Below the pieces are notes generated by a model. It did no database searches, was not told where the DNA came from, and saw only the letters and a program-made list of their open reading frames with translations. 60,242 nt of DNA from Phaeodactylibacter sp. (GTDB lineage: Bacteria > Bacteroidota > Bacteroidia > Chitinophagales > Saprospiraceae), in the NCBI GenBank assembly GCA_024103175.1, contig JAGFJE010000549.1, positions 1-60,242 on the forward strand, given 5' to 3'. Both the position numbers and the translations under genes were made by a program. Numbering within the stretch: the first letter of the stretch is position 1; each line of letters begins with the position of its first letter. Of this stretch, positions 17,931 through 26,671 are shown piece after piece.

Positions 17931-19067
17931 ATGGACGATGAACGCATCGGGCGCTGGCGCCTGATCCTGGGAAAACAGGCCGACCCCGAAGGGGAAGTCA
18001 GCCTGCGGGGGCAGGCGCAGGGGGTCGACCGCGTACTGGAAGCACTCTATGATTCCGGCCGGAAGGAGGGGCTGGGCAGCTCCTCTCCCAATGTCAACCG
18101 GTGGCTGGGAGATATCCGCCGTTATTTCCCCACTCCCGTCGTACAACTGTTACAACGGGATGCTTTGCAGCGCCTGGGGTTGAAACGCATGCTCCTGGAA
18201 CCCGAACTCCTGGAGGCCATCGAGCCGGACGTCGAACTGGTGGGCGTCATCCTTTCCCTCAACAAGGCCATGCCCGACCAGACGAGGGAATCGGCCCGCC
18301 TGGTTATCCGGCGCATCGTCGAACAGTTGGAGAAACGCCTGGAAAACCCCATGCGGCAGGCCGTACGCGGCAGCCTCGACCGCTCGGCCCGCAACCGGCG
18401 GCCCCGCCTCAATGAGGTCGACTGGCGCCGAACCATCCGCGCCAACCTGAAACATTACCAGCCGGAACTGGGAACCATCATACCCGAACAGATATTCGGC
18501 TTCGGAAGGAAAAGAGCCCAGCTCAAAGATGTCATCCTGCTGGTTGACCAGAGCGGTTCTATGGCCACCTCTGTGGTGTACGCCGGTATCCTGGGCTGTA
18601 TCATGGCTTCCCTGCGCGCCCTGCATACCCACCTCATTACTTTCGATACCAGCGTGGCCGACCTCACCAAATACCTGGCCGATCCCGTTGAGCTGCTTTT
18701 CGCCACTCAACTTGGAGGCGGTACCGACATTGCCAAAGCGCTGGCCTACGCCCAGCCCCTCATCCGGCGCCCCAACGATACCATTTTTATCCTCATCAGC
18801 GACCTTTATGAAGGGGGAAGGGAAGAGGAAATGCTCAAAAGAACCGCCGCCATTAAAGCCTCCGGGGCACAGTTCATCGCCCTGCTGGCGTTAAACGACC
18901 AGGGCGCTCCATCTTACAATAAACAATTGGCGGGCCAACTGGCAAGCCTCGGCATCCCCGCCTTCGCCTGTACCCCCGATCAGTTTCCGGGCCTCATGGC
19001 GGCCGCCATCAAGCGGGAAAACCTGCACAACTGGATGGCCAGGGCGGGGGTAGCTGCGAAGAACTGA
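17931..19067 (+). CDS. VWA domain protein (CoxE-like)
   Basis: The start at 17931 gives 378 residues. Reading from an earlier in-frame ATG would run through the GlsB gene in another frame and is rejected. The N-terminal 190 residues are helical and basic. The C-terminal half is a von Willebrand A domain with the MIDAS motif LLVDQSGSM (Asp about 206), a threonine in GGGTDIAKAL and an aspartate in LISDLYEGG. Such VWA proteins usually work with MoxR-type AAA+ ATPases, and often with SWIM-domain and DUF5682 proteins, in metal insertion or complex remodelling. None of these partners is adjacent here. Confidence 0.82.
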   Translation: MDDERIGRWRLILGKQADPEGEVSLRGQAQGVDRVLEALYDSGRKEGLGSSSPNVNRWLGDIRRYFPTPVVQLLQRDALQRLGLKRMLLEPELLEAIEPDVELVGVILSLNKAMPDQTRESARLVIRRIVEQLEKRLENPMRQAVRGSLDRSARNRRPRLNEVDWRRTIRANLKHYQPELGTIIPEQIFGFGRKRAQLKDVILLVDQSGSMATSVVYAGILGCIMASLRALHTHLITFDTSVADLTKYLADPVELLFATQLGGGTDIAKALAYAQPLIRRPNDTIFILISDLYEGGREEEMLKRTAAIKASGAQFIALLALNDQGAPSYNKQLAGQLASLGIPAFACTPDQFPGLMAAAIKRENLHNWMARAGVAAKN

Positions 19068-19131
19068 GCCCCCTGTGATTAATTGTACTTTATTTACCAA
19101 AATTGAAAAGCCAGGCGCAAAACCAACTACT

Positions 19132-19851
19132 ATGCCTACCCAGATCCACATTGCCGAAACGCCTCAGCAGGTAGCTGAAGATTTTGCCCATTATTTTGCC
19201 GAATGGGCCAAAGGTAAGCCCAAGATAACGGTAGCCCTTTCCGGGGGAAGTACCCCCAAGGTACTCTTCCGCCTCTGGGCGGAGCAGTACCGGAACAACA
19301 TCGCCTGGGAAAAAGTACATTTTTTCTGGGGGGATGAGCGCTGTGTGCCTCCCGATGATGAGGAGAGTAATTTCAAAATGGCCAATGATCTGTTTTTCTC
19401 GAGGGTAAAGATCCCGGAAGCAAACATCCATCGCATCCGGGGCGAAGCGGATCCGGAGGAGGAGGCGCGGCGCTATTCAGCCGAAATAACCCGGTACGTT
19501 TCTTCCCGCGATGGCCTGCCTTCCTTCGATATGATCCTGCTGGGAATGGGCGCCGACGGCCATACCGCTTCCATCTTTCCTCATCAGATGGGCCTATTAT
19601 CTTCAGATGCGGTGTGCGGAGTGGCCACTCATCCGGAAAGCGGCCAGAAGCGCATCACGCTCACCGGGAACGTAATAAACAACGCAAAGGAAGCGGCCTT
19701 CCTGGTAACGGGTTGGGAAAAAGCAGACAGGCTGGAGGAGATCGTCAAGGGAAAGGAAAACTGCACGGATTATCCCGCCGCTCACATCGAGCCGACGGAC
19801 GGCGGCCTGCACTGGTTTGTCGATGAAGCAGCGGCTCAAGGGCTGAACTGA
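19132..19851 (+). CDS. pgl: 6-phosphogluconolactonase
   Basis: The enzyme hydrolyses 6-phosphogluconolactone, the second step of the oxidative pentose phosphate pathway. From the ATG at 19132 the product is 239 residues, normal for the DevB/Pgl type. An earlier ATG at 19075 adds 19 unlikely residues. Signatures include VALSGGSTPKVLF, the FFWGDERCVPPDDEESNF motif and LLGMGADGHTASIFP. The first enzyme of the pathway (zwf) lies far away at 58642..60147 on the other strand rather than in an operon with it. Confidence 0.93.
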   Translation: MPTQIHIAETPQQVAEDFAHYFAEWAKGKPKITVALSGGSTPKVLFRLWAEQYRNNIAWEKVHFFWGDERCVPPDDEESNFKMANDLFFSRVKIPEANIHRIRGEADPEEEARRYSAEITRYVSSRDGLPSFDMILLGMGADGHTASIFPHQMGLLSSDAVCGVATHPESGQKRITLTGNVINNAKEAAFLVTGWEKADRLEEIVKGKENCTDYPAAHIEPTDGGLHWFVDEAAAQGLN

Positions 19852-19900
19852 TTATCTGTTGCCGGCCGGATAGCTCCACCCGGCGCCGGCAAGAGATAAT
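19851..19900. repeat. long hairpin between convergent genes
   Basis: ATTATCTGTTGCCGGC (19851-19866) pairs with GCCGGCAAGAGATAAT (19885-19900) with one mismatch. It sits directly after the pgl stop and just beyond the end of the opposite small gene, where a shared terminator would be expected, although neither side has a clean T-run after the stem. Confidence 0.55.
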
Positions 19901-19912
19901 CAGAAAAAACTT

Positions 19913-20077
19913 CTACATCGCGTCCAGCGCCTTTACCAGGTAGGTCAGCATGAACGGCATAGGGATCCAGAACCATTCGTCGGCGTATAGCAGCATACCG
20001 ACGAAGAGGACGGTGAACACCAGGAACAGTATCCAGTCCATGGCCTTGGAATTTTTGTTTGTACTTGTCGTGTCCAT
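19913..20077 (-). CDS. small membrane protein, 54 aa
   Basis: Starting at the ATG at 20077 the product is 54 residues (MDTTSTNKNSKAMDWILFLV...), with two hydrophobic segments separated by ADEWFWIPMPF. A longer frame opening at 20245 is rejected because a -7 element lies between the two starts, at 20095..20102. The aromatic-rich inter-helix loop and short hydrophilic N-terminus suggest an integral inner-membrane protein. No function is known. Confidence 0.65.
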   Translation of the reverse strand: MDTTSTNKNSKAMDWILFLVFTVLFVGMLLYADEWFWIPMPFMLTYLVKALDAM

Positions 20078-20094
20078 GTTCTTTGTATTTGGCG

Positions 20095-20102
20095 CAAAAA
20101 TA
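20095..20102 (-). promoter_or_regulatory. Bacteroidota -7 element
   Basis: On the minus strand TATTTTTG matches TAnnTTTG and lies 17 bases upstream of the 54-residue gene's ATG. It supports the short start. A matching -33 TTG is not obvious. Confidence 0.5.
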
Positions 20103-20298
20103 GTAAAAAGGGCCAGGTTTTGAAAAGCAGGCGGGCGGACAAACGCCTTTTCGGCGAAAAAATGACAAAGCAGAACTGGCAAGCGCCAGCTTGGCAGGTT
20201 CGCAGCGAAGAAAAGCGCCTTCCTGCCCACCTCAAAAAAAATCAAAATGCCTAATTGTAACGTTTTGCGTAGCTGCCCTGAAGACGTGAACCCGGATC

Positions 20299-20314
20299 CC
20301 CAAATTTATTTGGG
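20299..20314. repeat. small hairpin
   Basis: CCCAAAT-tt-ATTTGGG is a 7-bp perfect inverted repeat in the 258-base gap before the SDR gene. No function is assigned. Confidence 0.35.
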
Positions 20315-20386
20315 CCGGAGACGTTACCCCAGTCAATTTGAGGGAACGCGGGTTTATCGTCTTCGACGCCAAAAAATTTTGGTTCA

Positions 20387-20416
20387 CCCTGTGGAATTTG
20401 TATTTATTCCACAGGG
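20387..20416. repeat. dispersed inverted repeat, copy 1
   Basis: CCCTGTGGAAT (20387-20397) and ATTCCACAGGG (20406-20416) form a perfect 11-bp stem with an eight-base loop. A near copy with a longer loop is found at 37182..37218, so this is a repeated extragenic palindrome. It lies about 90 bases upstream of the SDR pseudogene. Confidence 0.65.
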
Positions 20417-20504
20417 CAGGCCGAGTTAGCGTTGATTTTTAGTCTCTGATCCGGGACATACATCATTGTAGCTACGCAATCCGTTATAATCAGCAAAATG
20501 CATT

Positions 20505-21248
20505 ATGAAAAAAAGAGTAGCCATCATCACCGGCGGGGCCCAGGGCATCGGAAAGGTAACGGCGGCCCGCCTCGTAGCGGAAGGCTGGCAGGCCATAATC
20601 CTGGACGTCGATGCGGAAGCCGGCAGAGAAGCCGCCTCGGAAATTGAAGGGTTGCAATTCCTGCCCTGTGATGTTTCCCGGGAAGAAGACGTGAAATCTT
20701 CCGTAAAAGAAGTGATCAGCCAATACGGCCGTATCGGCGGCCTGGTGAATAACGCCGGTTTCGGCATCAACAAACCCATTGCCGAGCTTACGCTCGAAGA
20801 GTGGAACCGCGTGATCGGCGCCAACCTAACCGGCGCCTTCCTCTGCGGCAAATATTGCGCCCCCCACCTGAAGGAAAGCCGGGGCGCCATCGTCAACATC
20901 GCCTCAACCCGCGCCTATATGTCGGAACCCGATACCGAAGCTTACTCGGCATCGAAAGGCGGCATCCTGGCCCTTACCCACGCTCTGGCCATGAGCCTGG
21001 GGCCGGAAGTGCGCGTCAACAGCATCAGCCCCGGCTGGATCGACGTGACGGGACACCAAAAAAGCAGCGAGCGCAAAGCTATCGCCTAGAGCCGGGAAGA
21101 CCACGAGCAACACCCCGCCGGCCGCATCGGCCGCCCGGAAGACATCGCGGAGATGGCCGCCTACCTGCTTTCTGATAAAGCAGGCTTTATCACCGGGCAG
21201 GACTTCATCATCGACGGGGGGATGACCCGGAAGATGATCTATCTGTAG
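20505..21248 (+). pseudogene. short-chain dehydrogenase/reductase with in-frame TAG
   Basis: An SDR of 247 codons is interrupted at codon 195 by TAG (21087-21089). Before the stop are the Rossmann motif TGGAQGIGK, NNAGFG, the catalytic Ser in NIASTRAYM and the YSASK motif. After it the same frame continues with [20 protein letters not shown] and [17 protein letters not shown], ending at TAG 21246-21248. The part after the stop is the normal, well-conserved SDR C-terminus, so the gene was intact until very recently or the stop is a base-calling error. As written the product would be 194 residues and lack the cofactor/substrate lid. The substrate is unknown. Confidence 0.85.
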
Positions 21249-21316
21249 GTTCCCGCCCTGATATATATCATCCCTTCCAATGATACTTGTCATTTCCCAA
21301 CAATAAGTTTACCGCC

Positions 21317-21324
21317 TACTTTTG
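21317..21324 (+). promoter_or_regulatory. Bacteroidota -7 element upstream of hemN
   Basis: TACTTTTG matches TAnnTTTG and lies 84 bases before the hemN start. No well-spaced -33 TTG was found. No convincing FNR/Crp half-sites were seen in the 160-base gap. Confidence 0.45.
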
Positions 21325-21408
21325 AAAGCAGGAGCGGCATGCGCGTGCGCTTCTGCTTTTGTTATTTTAAAATCATCCATTTAAGACACCTCACTAAAGC
21401 TATTGATC

Positions 21409-22761
21409 ATGCATACCGAATTGCTGGAAAAATATAATGTCCCGGCCCCTCGTTATACGAGCTATCCCACCGTCCCGTACTGGGATGAAGACGCGCCTTC
21501 GGAAAAGGAATGGAAATCGAGAGTGCTCGGCGCTTTCGAGCGGGGCCGCGAGGTAAGCCTCTACATCCACCTGCCCTATTGTGAGAACCTGTGCACCTAC
21601 TGCGGCTGTAACAAGCGGATCACGAAGAAGCATTCCGTGGAGTCGCCCTACATAGAAAGCGTACTTAAGGAATGGGCATTGTACACTGAACTGCTCCCCC
21701 AGAAGCCCGTCATTCGCGAACTGCACCTGGGGGGCGGGACGCCCACCTTCTTTTCTCCCGACAACCTGAAAATGCTGATCGAAGGGATACTGGAAAAGGC
21801 GGAGCTGGCCGAAGAATTCGAGTTTGGCTTTGAAGCCCACCCGAACTCCACTACCATGGAGCACCTGAAGGTACTGAGGCGGCTGGGTTTCCGGCGCATC
21901 AGCATCGGCGTTCAGGACTTTGCCCCGGAGATCCTGGAGATCATCAACCGCAGGCAGGATTTTGAGGACGTGCACCGGGTCACCCGCCAGGCGCGGCGGC
22001 TGGGGTACACTTCCATCAATTACGACCTCATCTTCGGCCTGCCCCTGCAAACCAAGCAGCACATCAGGGAGACGGTCCGCAAGGTGAAGCAACTGCTACC
22101 CGAGCGCATCGCTTTCTACAGCTACGCCCACGTCCCCTGGATCAAGCCTGCCCAGCGCGCTTATTCGGAGGCAGACCTCCCCCAGGGCAAGGCCAAAAGA
22201 GAGCTGTACGAACTGGGCCGCAACCTGCTGATGGAAGCCGGGTATACCGAGATTGGTATGGACCACTTCGCCCTTCCTTCCGACAGCCTGTACAGGGCTA
22301 TGGAAACCGGTTCGCTCCACCGCAACTTCATGGGGTATACGCCTTACTTCACCGAACTGGCCATTGCCCTGGGAGCTTCCTCCATCAGTGATTGCTGGAG
22401 TGCTTTTGTGCAGAACGAGAAGCACATCGAAACCTATCAGGCGCTGGTCGATGAGGGTAAATTCCCCTTTGTAAAAGGGCATTTGCTCAGCCGGGAAGAC
22501 GAGATCCTGCGGGGGCACATCCTCAACATCATGTGCCGCAACGAGACCATCTGGTACCTGCCCGAATACCAGTGCGACGCCCTCTACGAAGGGTTGGGCC
22601 GGATGGGCCCTCTGGAAGAAGACGGCCTGGTGCGCCGCTATCCCTTCCAGTTGAAGGTAACTCCCAAAGGGAGGCCCTTTATCCGAAACATCTGCCTGGC
22701 CCTGGACGCCCGCTACTGGCGCAAACAACCGGAAGGGCAGCTGTTCAGCCAGGTGGTTTAA
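21409..22761 (+). CDS. hemN: oxygen-independent coproporphyrinogen III oxidase
   Basis: The radical-SAM enzyme converts coproporphyrinogen III to protoporphyrinogen IX without oxygen, for heme synthesis in low-oxygen conditions. The ATG at 21409 gives 450 residues, typical of true HemN. The N-terminal PRYTSYPTVPYW motif and the iron-sulfur cluster motif YCENLCTYCGC (Cys 58, 62, 65 and the extra Cys 67 seen in HemN) are intact, as are HLGGGTPTFFS and GVQDF. The extra cysteine and N-terminal motif favour true HemN over the HemW heme chaperone. It is the first gene of the plus-strand stress block that extends to 35556. Confidence 0.93.
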   Translation: MHTELLEKYNVPAPRYTSYPTVPYWDEDAPSEKEWKSRVLGAFERGREVSLYIHLPYCENLCTYCGCNKRITKKHSVESPYIESVLKEWALYTELLPQKPVIRELHLGGGTPTFFSPDNLKMLIEGILEKAELAEEFEFGFEAHPNSTTMEHLKVLRRLGFRRISIGVQDFAPEILEIINRRQDFEDVHRVTRQARRLGYTSINYDLIFGLPLQTKQHIRETVRKVKQLLPERIAFYSYAHVPWIKPAQRAYSEADLPQGKAKRELYELGRNLLMEAGYTEIGMDHFALPSDSLYRAMETGSLHRNFMGYTPYFTELAIALGASSISDCWSAFVQNEKHIETYQALVDEGKFPFVKGHLLSREDEILRGHILNIMCRNETIWYLPEYQCDALYEGLGRMGPLEEDGLVRRYPFQLKVTPKGRPFIRNICLALDARYWRKQPEGQLFSQVV

Positions 22762-22771
22762 ATTATTTCCT

Positions 22772-23176
22772 ATGGCAAAACAAATAGGTATCTGGCTCGA
22801 CTTCAAAGAAGCTGTTATTATTGAGCTCAACAACCAGGAGGCTTCCATTGAGAAGATCCCTTCCGAAGTCGAAGATTTCTATGTAAAAGGCGGTTCCCGT
22901 ACCCGCCAACCCTGGGGCCCTATGGATAAAACCTCAGATACGAAATACCTCGGCCGGCGGGAAACCCAGCTCAAGCATTATTATGCCCGCATCATGGACA
23001 AGGTGGAAGGCGCCGGCGAACTCTTCCTTTTCGGCCCGGCAGAGGCAAAAAAAGGCCTGGAGAAGGCGATGCTGGCCAGGAAGTCCTTCCGGCCTCAGCT
23101 GCTGAGCACAGAAACTGCCGACAGTATGACCGAAAACCAGATGGTGGCCAGGGTCCGGGGGTTCTTCACGCGCTAA
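22772..23176 (+). CDS. conserved eRF1-like small protein, 134 aa
   Basis: The protein starts KQIGIWLDFKEAVIIEL and ends with LFLFGPAEAKKGLEKAM, then TADSMTENQMVARVRGFF. This GIW-D---A-L / HY / FGP--AK / MTENQ--A-VR pattern is shared by a family of small Bacteroidota proteins that resemble an eRF1/RNase-H-like domain. Their function is not established. A link to translation or ribosome rescue is only suggested by the fold resemblance. It starts ten bases after hemN, so the two are probably cotranscribed, with Hsp20 following. Confidence 0.6.
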   Translation: MAKQIGIWLDFKEAVIIELNNQEASIEKIPSEVEDFYVKGGSRTRQPWGPMDKTSDTKYLGRRETQLKHYYARIMDKVEGAGELFLFGPAEAKKGLEKAMLARKSFRPQLLSTETADSMTENQMVARVRGFFTR

Positions 23177-23286
23177 GTGACAAAAATCAATATCCGGGAA
23201 TGACAAAGGGCAATACATTTTTGGATTACTACCTATATTTTAGCAAGTGGTGAAGTTTGTTATATCAGAACTAAACACAATCCAAT

Positions 23287-23730
23287 ATGTGGCGCCCCAA
23301 GATCAAGAACCGTGCCTTTGACCGTATGGGCGAGGAATATGCCAAGCTCATAGACCCCAACCACTTTCTGGGCCGTAGCGCTTTTGACATTCCCTACAGA
23401 AATGTTCCGCCGGTGAATATTATCCAGGAGGGCAAGCTTTTTGAAATGGAAGTCATGGTGCCGGGCTTCAAAAAAGAAGAGCTGGAAGTAACCGTCAAAG
23501 ATGATATTCTGACGATCCGTGGCGAAAAATCCATGTCCAGAGCGGATAAGGACGGCCAGTATATCCTCGAAGAATTTGATTTTGACACCTTCGAGCGCAA
23601 ATTTAAACTGGCCAACGCCATCGGACACGAGAAGATCACCGCCAAGTACGAAAACGGCATCTTACGCCTTTCCTTCACCGACGTACCGAAGGAAGAAGAA
23701 AGGGCTTACAAAAAAGTAGCGGTGGAATAG
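23287..23730 (+). CDS. Hsp20 small heat shock protein
   Basis: The 147-residue product has an alpha-crystallin domain at about residues 40-135: FEMEVMVPGFKKEELEVTVK, then LTIRGEKS, and the closing ENGILRLSFTDVP motif, with the C-terminal extension KKVAVE. It is an ATP-independent holdase that keeps unfolding proteins soluble. The N-terminal 40 residues are variable, as in the family. It sits between hemN and a universal stress protein gene, in a stress-related neighbourhood. Confidence 0.93.
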   Translation: MWRPKIKNRAFDRMGEEYAKLIDPNHFLGRSAFDIPYRNVPPVNIIQEGKLFEMEVMVPGFKKEELEVTVKDDILTIRGEKSMSRADKDGQYILEEFDFDTFERKFKLANAIGHEKITAKYENGILRLSFTDVPKEEERAYKKVAVE

Positions 23731-23942
23731 GCCGCAATTGATTTCAGGCGCAAGGCCGTGGGCATTCCTTCGCCCGCAGGCGCCTGAAACGCTATATACA
23801 TCAGTTTCAACCCGGCTACAACGCGTTAGTATGTATGAAGGTTGGGCTGGTGATAAAGCCGGTAAAAGCGCAAAAGAGGTCTCCTCTGTTTGCGCTTTTA
23901 CTTATTTATAGCCACTTTAGCAGTCAGGAAAAAAAGATACAC

Positions 23943-24830
23943 ATGCAATCGATCCGCCGGGCTATCGTAGCCCTTGACCTGTCGCCAGCCGACCAGTATA
24001 TCCTTCAGTACCTGGCAGCCAATGCTGCTCTGCTGGGTATTGAAAAAACCTACTTCGTTCACATCATGCCCGACTTCACCGTGCCCAAACACGTGGACGT
24101 CGAATTCCAGAAGCTCTTTGCCCCCGAATACCCCGTAGATGAAAAAGTGCGGGATAAACTGGGCTTCGATATACAGGAGGCGTTCGGCGAAGATATCGAC
24201 ATGGAATATTCCATCGAAGTGATCGAAGGGAAACCCTATGAGAAGCTGCTGCACTGGACGAAAGTCAAGGAGGCCGACCTCCTCATCGTCGGCAAAAAAG
24301 AAACCAGTGAAGGCAGTGGCATTACCGCCCGGCGGGTGGCCCGCAATGCCCGGTGCAATATCATGTTTCTGCCCACAGGCGGATACCGCGAAATTGAAAA
24401 CGTCTTAGTACCTATCGATTTTTCCCGGCATTCTCTCCATGCCATTGAGGCAGCTCTGGCCATCAAAAACCGCCAGGAAGACACCCTCATCCACGGCTTA
24501 TACATCGTAGACCTGCCACCGGAAGATTATTATTCCCGCTCCCGTCCGGGGAGGGGCTACCGCGGCGTCCTCATGGAGTCGGCACAGATCGCCTTCGATA
24601 GCTTCGTCAAGGATCACGGCCTTTCCAAAGAGGCGTTCGGCATGAACTTTCTAGAAAATAAACAGCACGACATTGCCGCTCACATCGAAGATTTCGCCAT
24701 GGGAAAAAGGAACAGCCTGCTCATCATGGGCGCCAAAGGCCACTCTCCTTTTGAAACCTTCCTCTTCGGCAGCGTCACCGAAAAACTGGCCGAACGCTTC
24801 AATAAGCTGCCCCTGCTGATCGTGCGGTGA
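23943..24830 (+). CDS. universal stress protein, tandem UspA domains
   Basis: From the ATG at 23943 the product has 295 residues in two UspA halves. The first ends with EADLLIVGKKETSEGSG and NARCNIMFLPTGGY. The second starts ENVLVPIDFSRHSL and ends with LLIMGAKGHSPFET, FGSVTEKLAERFN and PLLIVR. The second half has the G-2x-G-9x-G(S/T) type nucleotide-binding loop, while the first half is degenerate. An upstream in-frame ATG (23835) adds 36 residues with no family similarity. The protein probably binds ATP and responds to energy or redox stress. A second protein of this type is encoded at 28701. Confidence 0.88.
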   Translation: MQSIRRAIVALDLSPADQYILQYLAANAALLGIEKTYFVHIMPDFTVPKHVDVEFQKLFAPEYPVDEKVRDKLGFDIQEAFGEDIDMEYSIEVIEGKPYEKLLHWTKVKEADLLIVGKKETSEGSGITARRVARNARCNIMFLPTGGYREIENVLVPIDFSRHSLHAIEAALAIKNRQEDTLIHGLYIVDLPPEDYYSRSRPGRGYRGVLMESAQIAFDSFVKDHGLSKEAFGMNFLENKQHDIAAHIEDFAMGKRNSLLIMGAKGHSPFETFLFGSVTEKLAERFNKLPLLIVR

Positions 24831-24860
24831 GGGGGGGGGATTATATTGTTGTATTGCTAT

Positions 24861-24891
24861 ATTGCTGGATTGCTGGATTGCTGGATTGCTG
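24861..24891. repeat. tandem repeat, 8 bp unit
   Basis: ATTGCTGG is repeated three times in direct succession and followed by a partial fourth copy (ATTGCTG). It is preceded by a degenerate version of the same word. Confidence 0.8.
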
Positions 24892-25032
24892 TCCAGGTAC
24901 CTGGGGATAGTTCATTTTTCTGTGTCTTTCGCCCCCCCCCCCCTTTGATTTTCAGGAACTTGCGAACGGCGAACAGCGAATCGCGAACAGTCCAGGTACC
25001 TGAGCCCCTGCCCGCAGTACCCGCATAGCCCA

Positions 25033-25253
25033 ACCCTATAGCAATATAACCATCTTGGACTTTGGACGTTTTGAGATATACCCTTTGGGACCCGTTTTTA
25101 AGTCGGAAATCGGAAATCGGAAGTCGGAAAACGAGCGTTTGGCGCCCATCCTTAGCTCCATTCCGGCTTCCGACTTCTCACTTCCGACTTTTCCCCGGGT
25201 TCGTCCAAAGTCCAAAACCATCCAACAATATAACCCTATAACAATACAGCCAT
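25033..25253. repeat. nested inverted-repeat element with 21-bp direct repeats at its ends
   Basis: The outer arms TTGGACTTTGGACG (25055-25068) and CGTCCAAAGTCCAA (25202-25215) are perfect inverses. Inside them AAGTCGGAA occurs twice (25100 and 25121) and its inverse TTCCGACTT twice (25168 and 25182), in nested order. The ends are a 21-base direct repeat (25033 and 25233; 18 of 21 bases equal) exactly 200 bases apart. It has the look of a non-autonomous palindromic element with flanking duplication, but no coding capacity. Confidence 0.6.
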
Positions 25254-25350
25254 ATAACAGCCCCCCATCCCCATGCTAATCGCGTTCCCACCCAACCTGA
25301 GGCCGCGCCCCTTTGTTTTCATAGTGTGTCATTTCAAATGAATCGTGTAA

Positions 25351-26274
25351 ATGGAATACATTGATTACTATAAGATACTGGGAGTTGGCCGGGATGCCGG
25401 AAAGGAAGAGATCAGGAAGGCCTACCGGAAGATAGCCCGGAAATACCATCCCGACCTCAACCCCGACGATAAGGAAGCGGAGAAGAAATTCAAGCAGGCC
25501 AACGAGGCCTACGAGGTGCTGAGCGACTCCGAGAAGCGCAAAAAGTACGATAAGTACGGCAAAGACTGGGAACATGCCGAAGCTTTTGAGCAGGCCCGCC
25601 GCCAACAGGAGGGGCGGGGCCGGACGTATACCTACACCGAGGGGTTTGGCGAAAGCAGCGACTTTTCCGATTTTTTCCGCTCCATGTTCGGCGACGAGGC
25701 GGCTTTCGGCGGTTTCAGCCGGGGGCGCGGACGGACCATGTCCTTCCGGGGTGAAGATTATCGGGCCGAACTGCACCTTCAGCTCCGGGATGTGTATCAG
25801 GGCCAGCAGCAGGTACTCACCGTCAACGGCAGCAAGATACGCCTCACCATCCCGGCCGGCGTGGAAGACGGGCAAACCATCCGCATTAAAGGGCAGGGCG
25901 GCCCCGGCCGGAACGGCGGCGAAAAGGGCGACCTGTATATCACCTTCCGCATCCCCGAAGACCCCGATTTCCAACGCATCGGCAGCGACCTCTATACGGC
26001 TGTGGATATGAGCCTGTATACGGCCATCCTCGGTGGGAAAACGGAAGTGCCCACCCTCGATGGGAAGGTGGCCGTCACCATCCCCCCCGGGTCCGAAAAC
26101 GGCAAAAAGATACGCCTGAAGGGCAAAGGCATGCCGGTATACAAAAAGAAGGGGAAATACGGCGACCTCTATGTGGCGCTCCAGGTACAGCTCCCGAAAA
26201 ACCTGAGCGAGAAGGAACGGCAACTGTTTCGCCAACTGGCGGAAATTGAAGCGGAACAACAGCGCAATAAATAA
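25351..26274 (+). CDS. cbpA: DnaJ-class co-chaperone CbpA
   Basis: The 307-residue protein has a J domain (residues 1-70) with the HPD motif in [10 protein letters not shown], a G/F- and Ser-rich linker (about 90-130), and a C-terminal client-binding domain without the DnaJ zinc finger ([18 protein letters not shown], then [16 protein letters not shown] and [16 protein letters not shown]). This architecture is CbpA-type, stimulating DnaK under stress. The modulator cbpM follows 15 bases later. Confidence 0.93.
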   Translation: MEYIDYYKILGVGRDAGKEEIRKAYRKIARKYHPDLNPDDKEAEKKFKQANEAYEVLSDSEKRKKYDKYGKDWEHAEAFEQARRQQEGRGRTYTYTEGFGESSDFSDFFRSMFGDEAAFGGFSRGRGRTMSFRGEDYRAELHLQLRDVYQGQQQVLTVNGSKIRLTIPAGVEDGQTIRIKGQGGPGRNGGEKGDLYITFRIPEDPDFQRIGSDLYTAVDMSLYTAILGGKTEVPTLDGKVAVTIPPGSENGKKIRLKGKGMPVYKKKGKYGDLYVALQVQLPKNLSEKERQLFRQLAEIEAEQQRNK

Positions 26275-26289
26275 CGGCAACCGAGTATT

Positions 26290-26619
26290 ATGTCTGTAAG
26301 ATACGTCACCATAAATGAGTTTTCGGAATTTCATCGGGTCGATGTCCACCTGATCGAAGAATTCATCCATTTCGGCCTGGTGCAGCCTCTGGAAAAAGAA
26401 GGGCGCCCCTGTATCCGGGAGGAAGATATCGAACCCCTGGAAACCATGGTGCGCCTCCATTCCGAGCTGGATGTCAACCTCGCCGGCCTGGAAGCCATTA
26501 TGCACATGCGCCGCCGTATGCGCCACATGCGGGCGCGTATTGAAGAATTGGAGCGGCGCCTGCAGCGGTATGAGGCCCTGGCAGCAGCGGACAGGCGGGG
26601 CCAGGGAGCGAATAATTAG
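26290..26619 (+). CDS. cbpM: chaperone modulator CbpM
   Basis: The 109-residue protein contains a MerR-like helical region (EFSEFHRVDVHLIEEFIHFG, then CIREEDIEPLETMVRLHSEL) and a C-terminal coiled coil rich in Arg/Glu (RRRMRHMRARIEELERRL). In Escherichia coli, CbpM binds the J domain of CbpA and blocks its DnaK stimulation. The position immediately after cbpA and the normal length support this role here. Confidence 0.88.
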   Translation: MSVRYVTINEFSEFHRVDVHLIEEFIHFGLVQPLEKEGRPCIREEDIEPLETMVRLHSELDVNLAGLEAIMHMRRRMRHMRARIEELERRLQRYEALAAADRRGQGANN

Positions 26620-26671
26620 AACATGCCTTTCACCACTGGCACTGAAACCGACAGAAACAACCACGGATAAC

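Larger units (their letters stand above)
24831..25350. other. non-coding spacer rich in short repeats
   Basis: This 520-base gap has no gene. It contains an eight-base tandem repeat (24861..24891), two copies of TCCAGGTACCTG (24892 and 24991), a C-run of about 13 bases near 24931, and a nested inverted-repeat element bounded by direct repeats (25033..25253). It interrupts the stress block between the first universal stress protein and cbpA. Confidence 0.7.

Noticed and set aside
24861..25253. Possible CRISPR array
   Set aside because: Repeats are very short, contiguous or palindromic and without regular unique spacers. No cas genes in the window.
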